Assembly (NCBI GenBank): GCA_031769625.1
Contig: JAUIMM010000002.1
Span: forward strand, 1,054,001 to 1,118,000
Direction of reading: 5' to 3'
DNA from: Taudactylus pleione
Taxonomy: Eukaryota; Chordata; Amphibia; Anura; Myobatrachidae
Length of the DNA: 64,000 nucleotides
Program-made: the position numbers and the translations under genes
Part shown: positions 23,330 to 43,300 of the stretch, one piece after another
How the letters are laid out: every line of letters begins with the position of its first letter
Position numbering within the stretch: the first letter of the stretch is position 1
The notes under the pieces: model-generated
What the model was told of the DNA's origin: nothing
The model's input: the letters and a program-made list of their open reading frames with translations, nothing else
Database searches by the model: none

Positions 23330-24296
23330 CTCTTACCCCCATTCATAACCAAGTACCGTTATCCCTCATTATACTGCTCCACACACTTACCTCAGCCATA
23401 ACCAAGTAGAGTGATCCCTCATTATACTGCCCCACACACTTACCTCAGCCATAACCAAGTACAATGGCCCCTCATAATACTGCCCCTCACATTTACCTCC
23501 AGCCATAACTAAGTACCTTTACTCCTCATTATACTGCCCCTCACACTTACCTCCAGCCATAATAAGTACAGTGATCCCTCATTATACTGCCCCTCATATT
23601 TACCTCCAGCCATAATAAGTACAGTGATCCCTCATTATACTGCCCCATACGCTTACCTCAGGCATAACCAAGTACAATGGCCCCTCATAATACTGCCCTT
23701 CACACTTACCTCCAGCCATAATAAATATAGTGATCCCTCATTATGCTGCCCCTCACATTTACCTCCAGCCATAACTAAGTACAGTGATCCCTCATTATAC
23801 TGCCCCTCACACTTACCTCCAGCCACAACTAAGTACAGTGATCTCTCATTATACTGCTCCTTACACTTACCTCCAGCCATAATAAGTACAGTGATCCCTC
23901 ATTATACTGCCCCTTACACTTACCTCCAGCCATAATAAGTACAGTGATCTCTCATTATTCTTCCCCTCAACTTACCTCTAGCCACAACTAATACAGTGAT
24001 CCCTCATTATACTGCCCCTTACACTTACCTCCAGCCACAACTAAGTACAGTGATCTCTCATTATTCTTCCCCTCAACTTACCTCCAGCCATAATAAGTAC
24101 AGTGATCCCGCATTATGCTGCCCCTCACACTTACCTCTAGCCACAACTAAGTACAGTGATCCCACATTATACTGCCCCTCACACTTACCTCTAGCCACAA
24201 CTAAGTACAGTGATCAGTCATTATACTGCCCCTCACATTTACCTCCAGCCATAATAAGTACAGTGATCCCTCATTATACTGCCCCACCTAGCACTT
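23330..24296. repeat. Tandem repeat of about 55 bp, roughly 17 copies
   Basis: Units contain ACTTACCTCCAGCCATAA, AAGTACAGTGATCCCTCATT and ATACTGCCCCTCAC. Copy length varies from about 53 to 58 bp and copies have diverged by several substitutions. Long spurious frames run through it on both strands. The array is cut on the right by a Harbinger MITE at 24299. Confidence 0.92.
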
Positions 24297-24298
24297 AC

Positions 24299-25131
24299 TG
24301 GACCCCATTCAGAGTCGGTCATAAGCGGCCGCTCGGTCGTACGCCTAATGATCGAGAATCATAAAAAATACAATCAAACAGCCGGGCGATCGCAACCAAA
24401 GTGACGCCCATACATGGACAAAGCACCTCCTCAAGCTAACGAGTGATAGCAGCTAGTGATCAAGTCGATCGTTGTCAGTCGCTGTATGTTAATTTTCTTC
24501 TGCTGGTTGCGGCAGCTTGTGTTGTGCGCAAATTACATAAAAAATTAACAAAAAAACGCATATAATAATCCATCACCATGAAATTTATTTATTCTTATTA
24601 TTCGCTAATGCTAACACAACTGAATCAATTACAAGCCAATTAGCAGTGTTATTAGCTTCAACAATCGATTATTAGCTGCTTGCAATGTGTGGCACAAAAT
24701 AGAAACATCAAACATAACATCAGTCACATTCGATAGTAACGATTGAACTCTGGGGTTGAGAGAGCACGAACCCAACCTCAAGCTGTACAATCAGCCAGGC
24801 CTCTAACCTGCTCGCAGAGTGATGTTTTACTACTTCCGGCCTTCTATGTCGGTCGTAGCAGTAAATTTATGTATACCCCTGAAACGCCCTGAAAACGGTG
24901 AGAAACGCCTGCGTTTTTAGACCACCACCCCCGTCAACACCCACAAATGGCCTTTCATGTCAATCAACTCTCGAAAGCCACTTCCTTCTCGTAAGCCATA
25001 TGATCGACAGCATTTTGGATCGCAAGGTCTCATACGCACATGCGCACAACTAACCGTACGCATGAGTGGTTTGGAAACATCGGATGCATACGACCGAGCG
25101 GCCGCTTATGACCGACTCTGAATGAGGTCCA
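24299..25131. mobile_element. Non-autonomous Harbinger MITE of the same family as the 74-7749 element
   Basis: The termini TGGACCCCATTCAGAGTCGG and CCGACTCTGAATGAGGTCCA are inverted repeats, flanked by TTA at 25132-25134 and at 24295-24297 (one extra C intervenes on the left). The right-hand 280 bp, read on minus, matches the left part of the autonomous element (about 90-330): both share CATGTGCGTATG, AGGAAGTG, TTGATTGACA/TGATTGACA, GGGCATTTTTGGG-like and AAAACGCAGGCG blocks in the same order. It has no coding capacity, so it is an internal-deletion derivative of, or shares termini with, that family. Confidence 0.82.
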
Positions 25132-25136
25132 TTATA

Positions 25137-25405
25137 CTATTAGTACTTTAGCTCAGGTTTTCCGGTCAGTTTGTGGACGGTTTATGGTCAATTTCAAAAC
25201 TGACTGTTAGTAAATCTTCGGTTTCTATAGTCGCCTACGTGAAAGTATCAATTGTTGGTCCGATGTTCTAAACTGTTCTAAAGATGGATTTTTGGTCGGG
25301 TTTGCATCAGGTTTGACTTTAGTAAATTTCCAAACTAGACGGTAAATCGCACAAAAATGCAAAATCGTCCAAAATTAACCATTAGTAAATTTACCCCTTA
25401 ACTTG
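25137..25405. repeat. Unclassified MITE-like element
   Basis: The segment has the AGTAAATTT...TAGTAAATTTACCCCTT terminus common to several vertebrate MITEs and internal GGTCAGTTTG/CAAACTAGACGG complementarity. No TSD could be fixed. Confidence 0.35.
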
Positions 25406-25539
25406 GAAAGCACTACACAACGAAAGCACTAATATATTAGTGGTTTGTCTCTCCATCTTATACCTGCTGAGCAGACAGTTTAATACATTGGGCTATATTA
25501 TTGGCTAGTTTATATCTTTGAGTTGGGTATGAAATCCCA

Positions 25540-25830
25540 GCTGTCGGGATGCCGCTGGTCAGAATACCGACAGCAGCAACCCGACAGCCAGAATCACGAC
25601 ACCCATAGGGAAAACAGGTAAGTGTTTTCCTAACCCCTACCCTAACCCTCACTCCCAGTGCCTTGCCCTAAACTCCCCCCTAGTACCTAACTCTAACCTC
25701 CCACTCCCCACACCTTAAACCTAACACCCCCTCCCTGGTGCCTAATCCTAACCTCCCCCTCTCCACACCTTAAACCTAACACCTCCTCCCTGGTGCCTAA
25801 TCCTAACCTCCCCCTAGTGCCTGATAATAC
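25540..25830. repeat. Interspersed repeat with degenerate telomere-like (CCTAAC) stretches
   Basis: A GCCGACAGCAGCAACCCGACAG-like entry is followed by repeated CCTAACCCC/CCTAATCCTAACC blocks separated by CTCCCTGGTG spacers. The same organisation recurs at 47475-47960. The hexamers are irregular, so this is a mobile or satellite repeat, not a telomere. Confidence 0.6.
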
Positions 25831-26189
25831 TGATTATTTATTTTCCTATTAGTAATTTTGTTGGAATATTGATCATTGATACATCAGTGTCACTATAATG
25901 TGGTGTATTGTGCTGGGGTGTGCACCATTATACACATACTGTACATGGTGTGAGTAGGTTGTAGAGATGGTGGTGGCTGGTGGACCCCAGCAATATAGAG
26001 TTGTGTACACAGCAAATCATTTTACAATCTAAATTTTATAATTCAATAAAATACTGTAATAGGTCAGAGATCATAGAAATCAATATTACCTCTGTTGTCC
26101 CAAATGTAGTTGAAGTAGAGAAGAGCGGCTGCTGCAACTAACATACCAGTTATATGGAATAATGAGATTATCCAGGTGTAAGAGGTAAT
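25831..26189. other. Unassigned AT-rich sequence
   Basis: No coding segment, terminal repeat or tandem array is evident. Confidence 0.4.
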
Positions 26190-26690
26190 CTTGCTACAGA
26201 CTTTAGGAGGACACAGCAGATATTATTGGTGACTTGAGAAGGACACAACAGTTTCTATTGGTTACTTGATGATGAAACAGCAGATGTTGTTTATTAGTGA
26301 CTTGAAGAAGACTCAGTAGAAGTTATTGCTGATTTGAGGACACAGCAGATATTGGTGACTTGTCAAGGATGCAGAAAATGTTATTGGTGGCTTAAGGAAC
26401 AGCTGATGTTATTGGTGCCTTGAGGAAGACACAGCAGATATTATTGGTGACTTGAGGAGGACACAGCAGGTTATTTGTGATTTGAGGAGGACACAGCAGC
26501 TTATTTTTTATTTGAGGAGAACACAGCAGGTTACTTGAGATTTGAGGACACAGCAGGTTATTTGTAGTTTGAGGAGGATACAGCAGATTATTTGTGATTT
26601 CAGGAGGACACAGCAGATTATTTGTGATTTGAGGAGGACATATCAGGTTATTTGTGATTTGAGGAGGACACAGTAGATATTATAGTTGGT
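26190..26690. repeat. Degenerate tandem repeat, about 30 bp unit
   Basis: Units of the form GAGGAGGACACAGCAG followed by ATTATTTGTGATTT repeat, exactly 30 bp apart near 26580-26650, with longer 38-40 bp variants (ATTATTGGTGACTT) at the left side. Confidence 0.88.
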
Positions 26691-27680
26691 AAACAGCAGG
26701 TGTTATTGCTGTGATTGTTGGTAAACAACAGGTGTATATTCTCCCGGGGAAGCCGAGAATTCATAGCTCAGCGAAACGCGTTAAATCCCCTGGCCCACAA
26801 TCCGGATTCCTTGGACCTTTATATTTGTCGATTTGGACTCTCTGCTCCCTTACATCACTACCTGTTGCAGCTTTTGGATGACTCCTTGTGGATTGTGCTT
26901 CAGCCTTCACTTTGGTTACGCTGGATGCCAGAGGATTTTCCTTTAAACCACCTCAGCCATTTGATTTGGTAAAGTTTTCATTGCTGCTAATGACTTTCAC
27001 ATTTGCAACAGTATAGGAGAGACACTTTACCAGTGACTTTTCCAGGAACGGATTTTAGTGGTGTCTTTCTTTTATTTTATTATTTTATTATTGTGTTCAT
27101 TATTGCATGCTACCTCAATATTGAATATATATATATATAAAAAAATTGCAAACCACAGATTTTAGAATATTTAATAAATTCTTGTTTATTTATTGTAAAA
27201 CCGTCCATCGTTCATAGTTTTGTGTTTTCAGTGCTGGTTATACACGTTTCTTCTTCTGTTATTGCTGTTATGTTGGTAAACAGCAAGTGTTATTGCGGTT
27301 ATGTTGGTAAACAGCTGGTGTTATTGCTGTTATGTTGGTAAACAGCAGGTATTATTGCTGTTATGTTGGTAAACAGCAGGTATTATTGCTGTTATGTTGG
27401 TAAACAGCAGGTATTATTGCTGTTATGTTGGTAAACAGCAGGTATTATTGCTGTTATGTTGGTAAACAGCAGGTATTATTGCTGTTATGTTGGTAAACAG
27501 CAGGTGTTATTGCTGTTATGTTGGTAAACAGCAGGTGTTATTGCGGTTATGTTGGTAAACAGCAGGTATTATTGCTGTTATGTTGGTAAACAGCAGGTAT
27601 TATTGCTGTTATGTTGGTAATCAGCAGATATTATTGCTGTATTTGATGTTAATAAGCAGATGTTATTGCTGCATTTGATT
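26691..27680. repeat. 31-bp minisatellite next to the kinase stop codon, split by a retroelement fragment
   Basis: The unit TATTATTGCTGTTATGTTGG plus TAAACAGCAGG repeats every 31 bp at about 27258-27630, with diverged copies to about 27680. Two further copies lie at 26691-26737, on the other side of an inserted PLE-like segment. The array begins about 50-70 bp beyond the kinase stop (27732, minus strand), so it probably lies in the 3' UTR or just after it. Confidence 0.92.
26738..27245 (+). mobile_element. Penelope-like terminal fragment inserted within the 31-bp array
   Basis: The segment starts with TCTCCCGGGGAAGCCGAGAA, carries CTCAGCGAAACGCGTTAA (the GAAACGCGT motif of PLE terminal repeats) and ends in an AT-rich tail with ATATATATATA and TTTATTTATTG. 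Both sides are minisatellite sequence, so it is an insertion. The family assignment rests on the one motif and the general layout. Confidence 0.5.
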
Positions 27681-27731
27681 CAGCAGATGAAAATTGCTGT
27701 GATGAAACCAGGCAGGATGTTATGCAGGTCA

Positions 27732-36918
<9,187 letters not shown>

Positions 36919-37450
36919 ATCAAGAAAAATCAGGAAAAATAAACAAAAATTCGCTAAGCACGAACAAAATTGCCTTCACACTTCAATAGGTGAAAACACA
37001 CAAACGTATCTTATGCAGGTAATCAACTGAGCCATCAGCTCTATGACATCATAAAGCTTTGTGACATCAGCAGCTGCTGTAGGCCCAGTGTCACTGCCTG
37101 TTACCCACAGTTCTATAATACAACCATGTTTACATAAATTACTGGTGGGCCCTGTCCCAAGCACTATGATGGGAATCTTTGGGGCTGTGTCCAATGTGTC
37201 ACCCAAATCTCATATGTAATTACTGTACTTATTTTGCCTATCAGAGTCAGGTGATACCTGTCTGTCTGTACTGGCTGCTGTGATATATAATTCTCCCGGA
37301 TCCCGCTCGTACTTCCAAGACCATTTTCCTACATTATTTCCTTCTTCTCTGATTTTCACTTATTATGAAACTAAATCAAAACAAAAACATCAAAGAAAAT
37401 GGGCTGCTATAGTGTGATGCACAGGTTACACTCAGCTTTTATTTTATATC
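36919..37450 (-). promoter_or_regulatory. Presumed 5' flank/5' UTR of the kinase gene
   Basis: The region directly upstream (on minus) of the kinase ATG at 36918 contains no other coding segment. TATGACATCATAAAG and GTGACATCAG at about 37045-37070 resemble CRE/AP-1-like half sites. This is inferred from position only; a transcription start was not identified. Confidence 0.25.
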
Positions 37451-37455
37451 AGTAA

Positions 37456-37760
37456 AGGTGCGTACACACGTAGCGATTTTAAAGAGCGATTTGAACAATA
37501 ATGATATCGATATCGATATAAATGAAAATGCTCATTTAAAAGGTCCCTACCAACTTACCTGCGACCAGCAATGCATGGCCACGTATGGACGACTGCGATA
37601 TCATCCATCCGCCGTGCATGTCGGTTAACTTGCTAGATTTTGAGCAAGTTACTATAGGGACTCGCGATTGATGATCACGGATTGATATAGTCGGCGGTAA
37701 GTTGGTGGTGTGCTGGATGATTGATATTGACCATCCAGCATACCAGGGAGGATGTAAAAA
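37456..37760. mobile_element. MITE with GTGCGTACACACGTAGCGAT terminus and GATATCGATATCGATAT core
   Basis: The left end GGTGCGTACACACGTAGCGA is followed by a self-complementary AATGATATCGATATCGATAT run. Blocks such as CCTACCAACTTACC, TCGAGCAAGTT-like and CTATAGGGACTCG-like reappear in inverted order at 38284-38590, marking both as one family. The right end is truncated or unclear. Confidence 0.6.
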
Positions 37761-37934
37761 TAAAGATGCCCAGCATTTGTGGGCTACATGCTAAAGTAGC
37801 CAGTATTCACCCTGCATGCAGAAATAAAATACATGTATTTGCACTCCTTGCATTTTAACATGGATTACTTTTGATGATGTTCCTTCCATCTCGGGATAAG
37901 CCCCTCAATCTCATGTTAGGGGTGTTGCGAAAGA

Positions 37935-38103
37935 GGGCCAAATGTAATAGGCCATGATTTGTGGAAGCCGCCATGATCCCAGCAAGATAGTCTTTACATT
38001 TAAAGCAGCGATTAGGTAAGAGGCAATATCAGTTTTAAACCGAGTGACTATCTCACCAGAATTGTGCCGGCTCCTGTAAATCATGGGCTATTACATTTGG
38101 CCC
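37935..38103. mobile_element. MITE, 169 bp, termini GGGCCAAATGTAATAG, TSD AGA
   Basis: GGGCCAAATGTAATAGGCCA at the left and TGGGCTATTACATTTGGCCC at the right are nearly perfect inverted repeats, and the inverted similarity extends into ATGATTT/AAATCAT. AGA flanks both ends. Confidence 0.85.
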
Positions 38104-38283
38104 AGAAACTTTAATATCTACACTAGGGGGTAAATTTACAAAAGTGAGAGTTTTTAGAAGTGAGTTTTAGAAGAGATATTGCCCATAGCAACCAATGAGA
38201 TTCTACTTAACATTTAACTAGCACCTTCTAGAAGATAATAGCTAAAATCTGATTGGTTGCTATGGGCAACATCTCTTCTAATG

Positions 38284-38590
38284 TAGTGATCTGCTCGCGA
38301 TACGATATCTCTGCCACATCGCTATGCACCCATCCTGGTGTGCTGGGTAAATGATATCGATCACCTAGCACATACTTACCCTCGACTATAGCGTCCCGTG
38401 ATCATCGATCACGGGTCCCTATAGTAACTTGCTTGAAATCGAGCAAGTTGACCAGCATGCACGGCCGATAGACGATATCACTATCATCCATGTGTGGCTG
38501 CGCATCACTGGTCGATGGTAAGTTGGTAGGGTAATTTTTAATGAGCGATTTAAATGATAACGTTAATGATAACGATATCATTATCAGTCA
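38284..38590. mobile_element. AACGATAT-type MITE, inverted relative to 37456-37760
   Basis: It shares with 37456-37760, in reverse orientation, blocks including ACTTACC, CCCTATAGTAACTTGC, GAGCAAGTTGACC and the ACGATATCA-rich end. The terminal GATAACGTTAATGATAACGA followed by TATCATTATC is self-complementary. Confidence 0.55.
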
Positions 38591-38596
38591 AACTCA

Positions 38597-39146
38597 GGCC
38601 CTGAATCAGAGCCGGATGCTCTGACAGAGCGCTCGCTCTGAATCAGGGCCGGACTTCCTGATTTTTAGAGCGGCCTCCTGCCCGCTCGCATAGATGTGGG
38701 TGACCACCCACAGCTATAGCGAGCGGGCTGGAAGATGGTCGCGATGGTCAAGACCATCGCGACTATCGGTCTTGCGATGAGACCCTTGTGGTAGGGTCTC
38801 GTTGCCACAAGCCCTGGAGTGCTTTCGGCTCTATCAGAGCCAAAAGCACTCCCACTTACATCACTTGTGATGTCAGTGGGGCCGGCCCCAGATGGTAGGC
38901 TTTCCCATGGGAACGCCTCCGCTGGCCAGCCATGCCCCCGGCTCGCCCACCAAAGGGGGCGTGCTGACACTCACCATTGACAGCACACCCCCTTTGTAGC
39001 GAGACCTGGAGCGACGGTTTGCCCATCGCTATCCGTGTCTCGTGCATGCGCATGACAGAGCCGCCTCCGTTGTGCGCATGCGCACTGGGCCAACATCGAC
39101 CCGCTTGCGAGCGCTGAGCGCTCGCGAGCGAGTCTGGATCAGGCCC
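38597..39146. mobile_element. Harbinger-type MITE, 550 bp, TSD TCA
   Basis: The ends GGCCCTGAATCAGAGCCGG and GAGTCTGGATCAGGCCC are inverted repeats of the Harbinger terminus type and are flanked by TCA on both sides (38594-38596, 39147-39149). The GC-rich interior with GGTCGCGATGGTC and CCACCAAAGGGGGC blocks also occurs, more diverged, in the MITE at 57905-58380. Non-coding; the open frames across it are chance. Confidence 0.8.
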
Positions 39147-39185
39147 TCACTTCTAAAAACGATTAATTTAGTAACTTTACCCCTA

Positions 39186-39737
39186 GTGGTCAAAAGTTTT
39201 ACAACAACCCCTTTTTTTTCAGTTTTTATTGAAACTTCAGCAATTCAAGTTAATAAGTCCAGTTAATAATAACTCCAGTTAATAACCTTACATAGGGAAG
39301 TGGTGAGCTGCTAGTTAGAGGATAAGGAAAAATAGCCAAATTTAATGTAAATTTCAGACTTTAAAGAACTTACAGAGGTTCTGCAGCAATGACAAAGAGG
39401 CTTGCCTGAGCCATGATATACCGCCAGTGGTCTACTGAAGACTGGAAGAAGGTCTTATGGGCTGATGAATCCAAATGTTAAATCATTGGCTCACCATGCA
39501 GGGTTTGTACGCTGTAGAGTAAACGAAAGGATGGTTCATCAATGTGTGGGGTATAATTACTAGGCCTCAACTTGTAAAAGCCACCATTTCTACACATGTT
39601 TAAGACCAAAATTTAAAAGGGCAATGCTTTTAATGGCAAAACACTCCATGTTTTAGATTAGGGTCATTGTCCTTTTAAATTTCAGGCTGAAACACACCAG
39701 GAAGTGGCGGCTAGCTTAGTAAATAAACCCTTGTGAC
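39186..39737 (+). pseudogene. Tc1/mariner element, left part, decayed
   Basis: It begins with GTGGTCAAAAGTTTTACAAC after TA, a Tc1-like terminus. At about 39420-39560 the sequence encodes fragments of the Tc1 catalytic region (WSTEDWKKVLWADESKC-like: TGGAAGAAGGTCTTATGGGC, then TGAATCC), including the first catalytic Asp within the ADES block. Frames are broken. It continues at 45963, after the hAT insertion. Confidence 0.75.
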
Positions 39738-40371
39738 TAGGGGTGTGCACCGGCCACTTTTCGTGTTTTGTGTTTTGGTTTTGGATCTGGATCTTTCTTC
39801 GTGTTTTGGATCTGGATTGGTTTTGCCAAAACCACCCTTCCGTGTTTTGGGTTCTGGGTTTTGTGTTTTGGATCTGTATTTTTTTGAAAAAAAGCATAAA
39901 AACAGCTAAAATCACAGAATTTGTAGGTTTTTCTGCTCCTATGCTATTATTAACCTCAATAACCTTAATTTCCACTCATTTCCAGTCTATTCTGAACACC
40001 TCACACCTCACAATAGTGTTTTTATGTCCAAAAGGTTGCACCGAGGTAGCTGGATGACTATGCTAAGCGACACGAGTGGGCGGCACAAACACGTGACCCA
40101 TCTAGGAGTGACACTGCAGTGGCAGGCAGGATGGCAGTTAGAAAAACTAGGCCCCAAACTGTACATAATGCAAAGAAAAAAAGAGGTGCAAGATGGAATT
40201 GTCCTTGGGCCCTCCCACCCACCCTTATGTTGTATAAACAGGACATGCACACTTTAACAAATCAATCATTTCAGCGCCAGGGTCTGCCACACAACTGTGG
40301 CTGAAATGATTGGTTCGTTTGGGCCCCCACAAAACAAGCTGGCAATTAATGTGTCCCTGCACAAACTGGCT

Positions 40372-43300
40372 CTATGGAGGCAAGATGTCATCCTCATCCT
40401 CCTCATCCACCGATTCCTCACCCTCTTCAGTGTGTACATCCTCATCCTCACAAAGTATTAACTCGTCCCCACTTGAATCCACCACCACAGGTCCCTCTGT
40501 ACCTTCTGGAGGCTGGTCTCCCTGGAAGAGCTGATAATTCATTTTGATGAACATCATCTTCTCCACATTCTGTGGAAGCAACCTCCTACGCCTTTCGCTG
40601 ACAAGGTTCCCGGCTGCACTAAACACTCTTTCGGAGTACACACTGGAGGGGGGGCAACTCAGGTAAAATAGAGCCAGTTTGTACAGGGGCCTCCAAATTG
40701 CCTCTTTTTCCTGCCAGTACAGGTATGGACTGTCTGACATGCCTACTTGGATGCTGTCACCGATGTAATCCTCCACCATTCTGTCAATGGTGACAGTATC
40801 ATATGCAGTGACAGTAGACATGTCAGAAATTGTTGCCAGGTCCTTCAGTCCGGACCAGATGTCCAAACTTGGTCCTGCCTGCCCTGCATCACCGCCAGCG
40901 GGTTGCTTAGGATACCTAAGTTTTTTCCTGGCAGCCCCAGTTGCGGGAGAAAATGAAGAAGGAGCCGTTGACGTGTCACGTTCCGCTTCAGCTGACAGTG
41001 TGTTCACCAGCAGGTCTTTGCACCTCTGCAGGCTTGTGTCGGCCGGAAAGAGAGACACCACATAGGCTTTAAACCTAGGATCGAGCACGGTGGCCAAAAT
41101 GTAGTGGTCTGATTTCAACAGATTGACCACCCTGGAATCCTGGCAAAGCGAATGAAGGGCTTCATCCACAAGTCCCACATGCCGAGCGGAATCGCTCCGT
41201 CTTAGCTCCTCCTTCACTTTCTCCAGCTGCTTCTGCAAAAGCCTGATGAGGGGAATGACCTGACTCAAGCTGGCAGTGTCTGAACTGACTTCACGTGTGG
41301 CAAGTTCGAAGGGCTGAAGAACCTTGCACAACACGGAAATCATTCTCCACTGCGCTTGAGTCAGGTGCATACCCCCTCCTTTGCCTATGTCATAGGTGGA
41401 TGTATAGGCTTGTATGGCCTTTTGCTGCTCCTCCATCCTCTGAAGCATATAGAGGGTTGAGTTCCACCGCGTCACAACCTCTTGCTTCAGGTGATGGCGG
41501 GGCAGGTTCAAGAGTGTTTGCTGGCGCTCCAGTCTTCGGCACGCAGTCGCTGAATGGCGAAAGTGGCCAGAAATTTTTCGGGCCACCCAAAGCGTCTCCT
41601 GCACGCCCCTGTCGCTTTTCAGAAAATTCTGCACCACCAAGTTTATTGTGTGAGCAAAACATGGGACGTGCTGGAATTTGCCCAGATGTAATGCCCGCAC
41701 AATATTGGTGGCGTTGTCAGATATCACAAATCCCCAGGAGAGTCTAAGTGGGGTAAGCCACTGGGCGATGATTTCCCTCAGTTTCTCTAAGAGGTTGTCG
41801 GCGGTGTGCCTCTTACTGAAACCGGTGATACACAGCGTAGCCTGCCTTGTAACGAGCTGGCATTTCTGAGATGCTGCTACTGGTGACGCTGCTGCTGCTG
41901 CTGTTGCTGCGTAAGGTGATACATCTACCCAGTGGGCTGTCACAGTCATATAGTCCTTAGTCTGCCCTGTTCCACTTGTCCACATGTCCGTGGTTAAGTG
42001 GACATTGTGTACAACGGCATTTTTCAGGACACTGAGGACACTTTTTCTGACGTTTCTGTACAGTCTCGGTATCGCCTGCCTAGTGAAGTGGAATCTAGAC
42101 GGGATTTGGAACCGGGGACACACTACCTCCATCAATTGTCTAAATCCCACTGCACTAATGGCGGATACCGGACGCACGTCTAACACCAACATAGCAGTCA
42201 AGGCCTCAGTTATACGTTTTGCTTCAGGATGACTGCTGTCGTACTTCATCCTCCTCGCTAAGGACTGTTGGAGGGTCAATTGTTTAGTAAAAGTAGTGGT
42301 GTTCCTACTTCCTCTCTGGGATGATGAACGACTCCCAGCAGCAGCAGCAACAGCAGCAGCGGCAGCAGTAGGCGTAGCAATGCAGGATCCTCCGGAGGAA
42401 TCCCGGATAGGAGAGTCAGTCATGCCAGTGATATGGCCTGCAGGACTACTTCCGATCCTGACTAAGGAGGAAATTGACGAGGAGGGAGTTGACGGTGTGG
42501 TTTGCAGGCGCTTGGATACAACAGGACAACGGGATTTAGGTGTCCCTGGACTGCTTACGGTCTGAGCCAAAGTTTCTGAACTTGACAGTAACTTTTTATG
42601 AACGCGCTGCAGGTGCCGTATAAGGGAGGATGTTCCTAGGTGGTTGACGTCCCTACCCCTACTTATTTCACCTTTACATATGGTACATATGGCAAGACAG
42701 TTGTTGTCCGGATTTGGATAGAAATATTGCCAGACCAAAGAGGTGGAATGTTTGGTCTTCTGCCCAGGCATGACCGTGATGGGCTTTTTCATCCCACGGA
42801 CAACAACTGTCTCCCCCGGAGCCTGATTTAAACAAACCACATCACCATCAGAATCCTCCTCGCCAACTTCCTCCTCAGCGCCAGCTACACCAGTATCCTC
42901 ATCCTGTTGTACTTCAACAGTGACATCTTCAATTTGCATATCAGCAAGTGGACTGTGGGTGCTCCTTTCAGCACTTGCAGGGGGCGTGCAAATGGTGGAA
43001 AGAGCCACCTCTTCCCGTCCAGTGCTGGGAAGGTCAGGCATCGCAACCACCACCACACTTGGACTCTCTTTGGGGATTTGTGATATCTTCTTAGAAAGCA
43101 CAGTTCTTCGCTGTGCTTTTGCCAGCTTAACTCTTTTGATTTTTTTAGTGGGAGGAGTGCTTCCATCGTCATGTGAAGCTGAACCACTAGTCATGAACAT
43201 ACTAGGGATCGACCTTAGCCGTTCCTTGCCACTCCGTGTCGTAAATGGCATATTGGCAAGTTTACGTTTCTCTTCAGCTGATTTAAATGTCTTTTTCAAG

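Larger units (their letters stand above)
38124..39185. mobile_element. MITE (TAGGGGGTAAATTTAC termini) split by two nested insertions
   Basis: The left part 38124-38283 has GTGAGAGTTTTTAGAAGTGA, then the two arms GCCCATAGCAACCAATGAGA and TGATTGGTTGCTATGGGCAA. The matching right end ACTTCTAAAAACGATTAATT...TTTACCCCTA lies at 39149-39185. Between them are an AACGATAT-type MITE (38284-38590) and a Harbinger MITE (38597-39146), so the order of insertions can be read. Confidence 0.7.

Noticed and set aside
38665..39053. GC-rich minus-strand frames of 65-101 codons
   Set aside because: They lie inside a Harbinger MITE defined by TIRs and TSD, and have no domain similarity.
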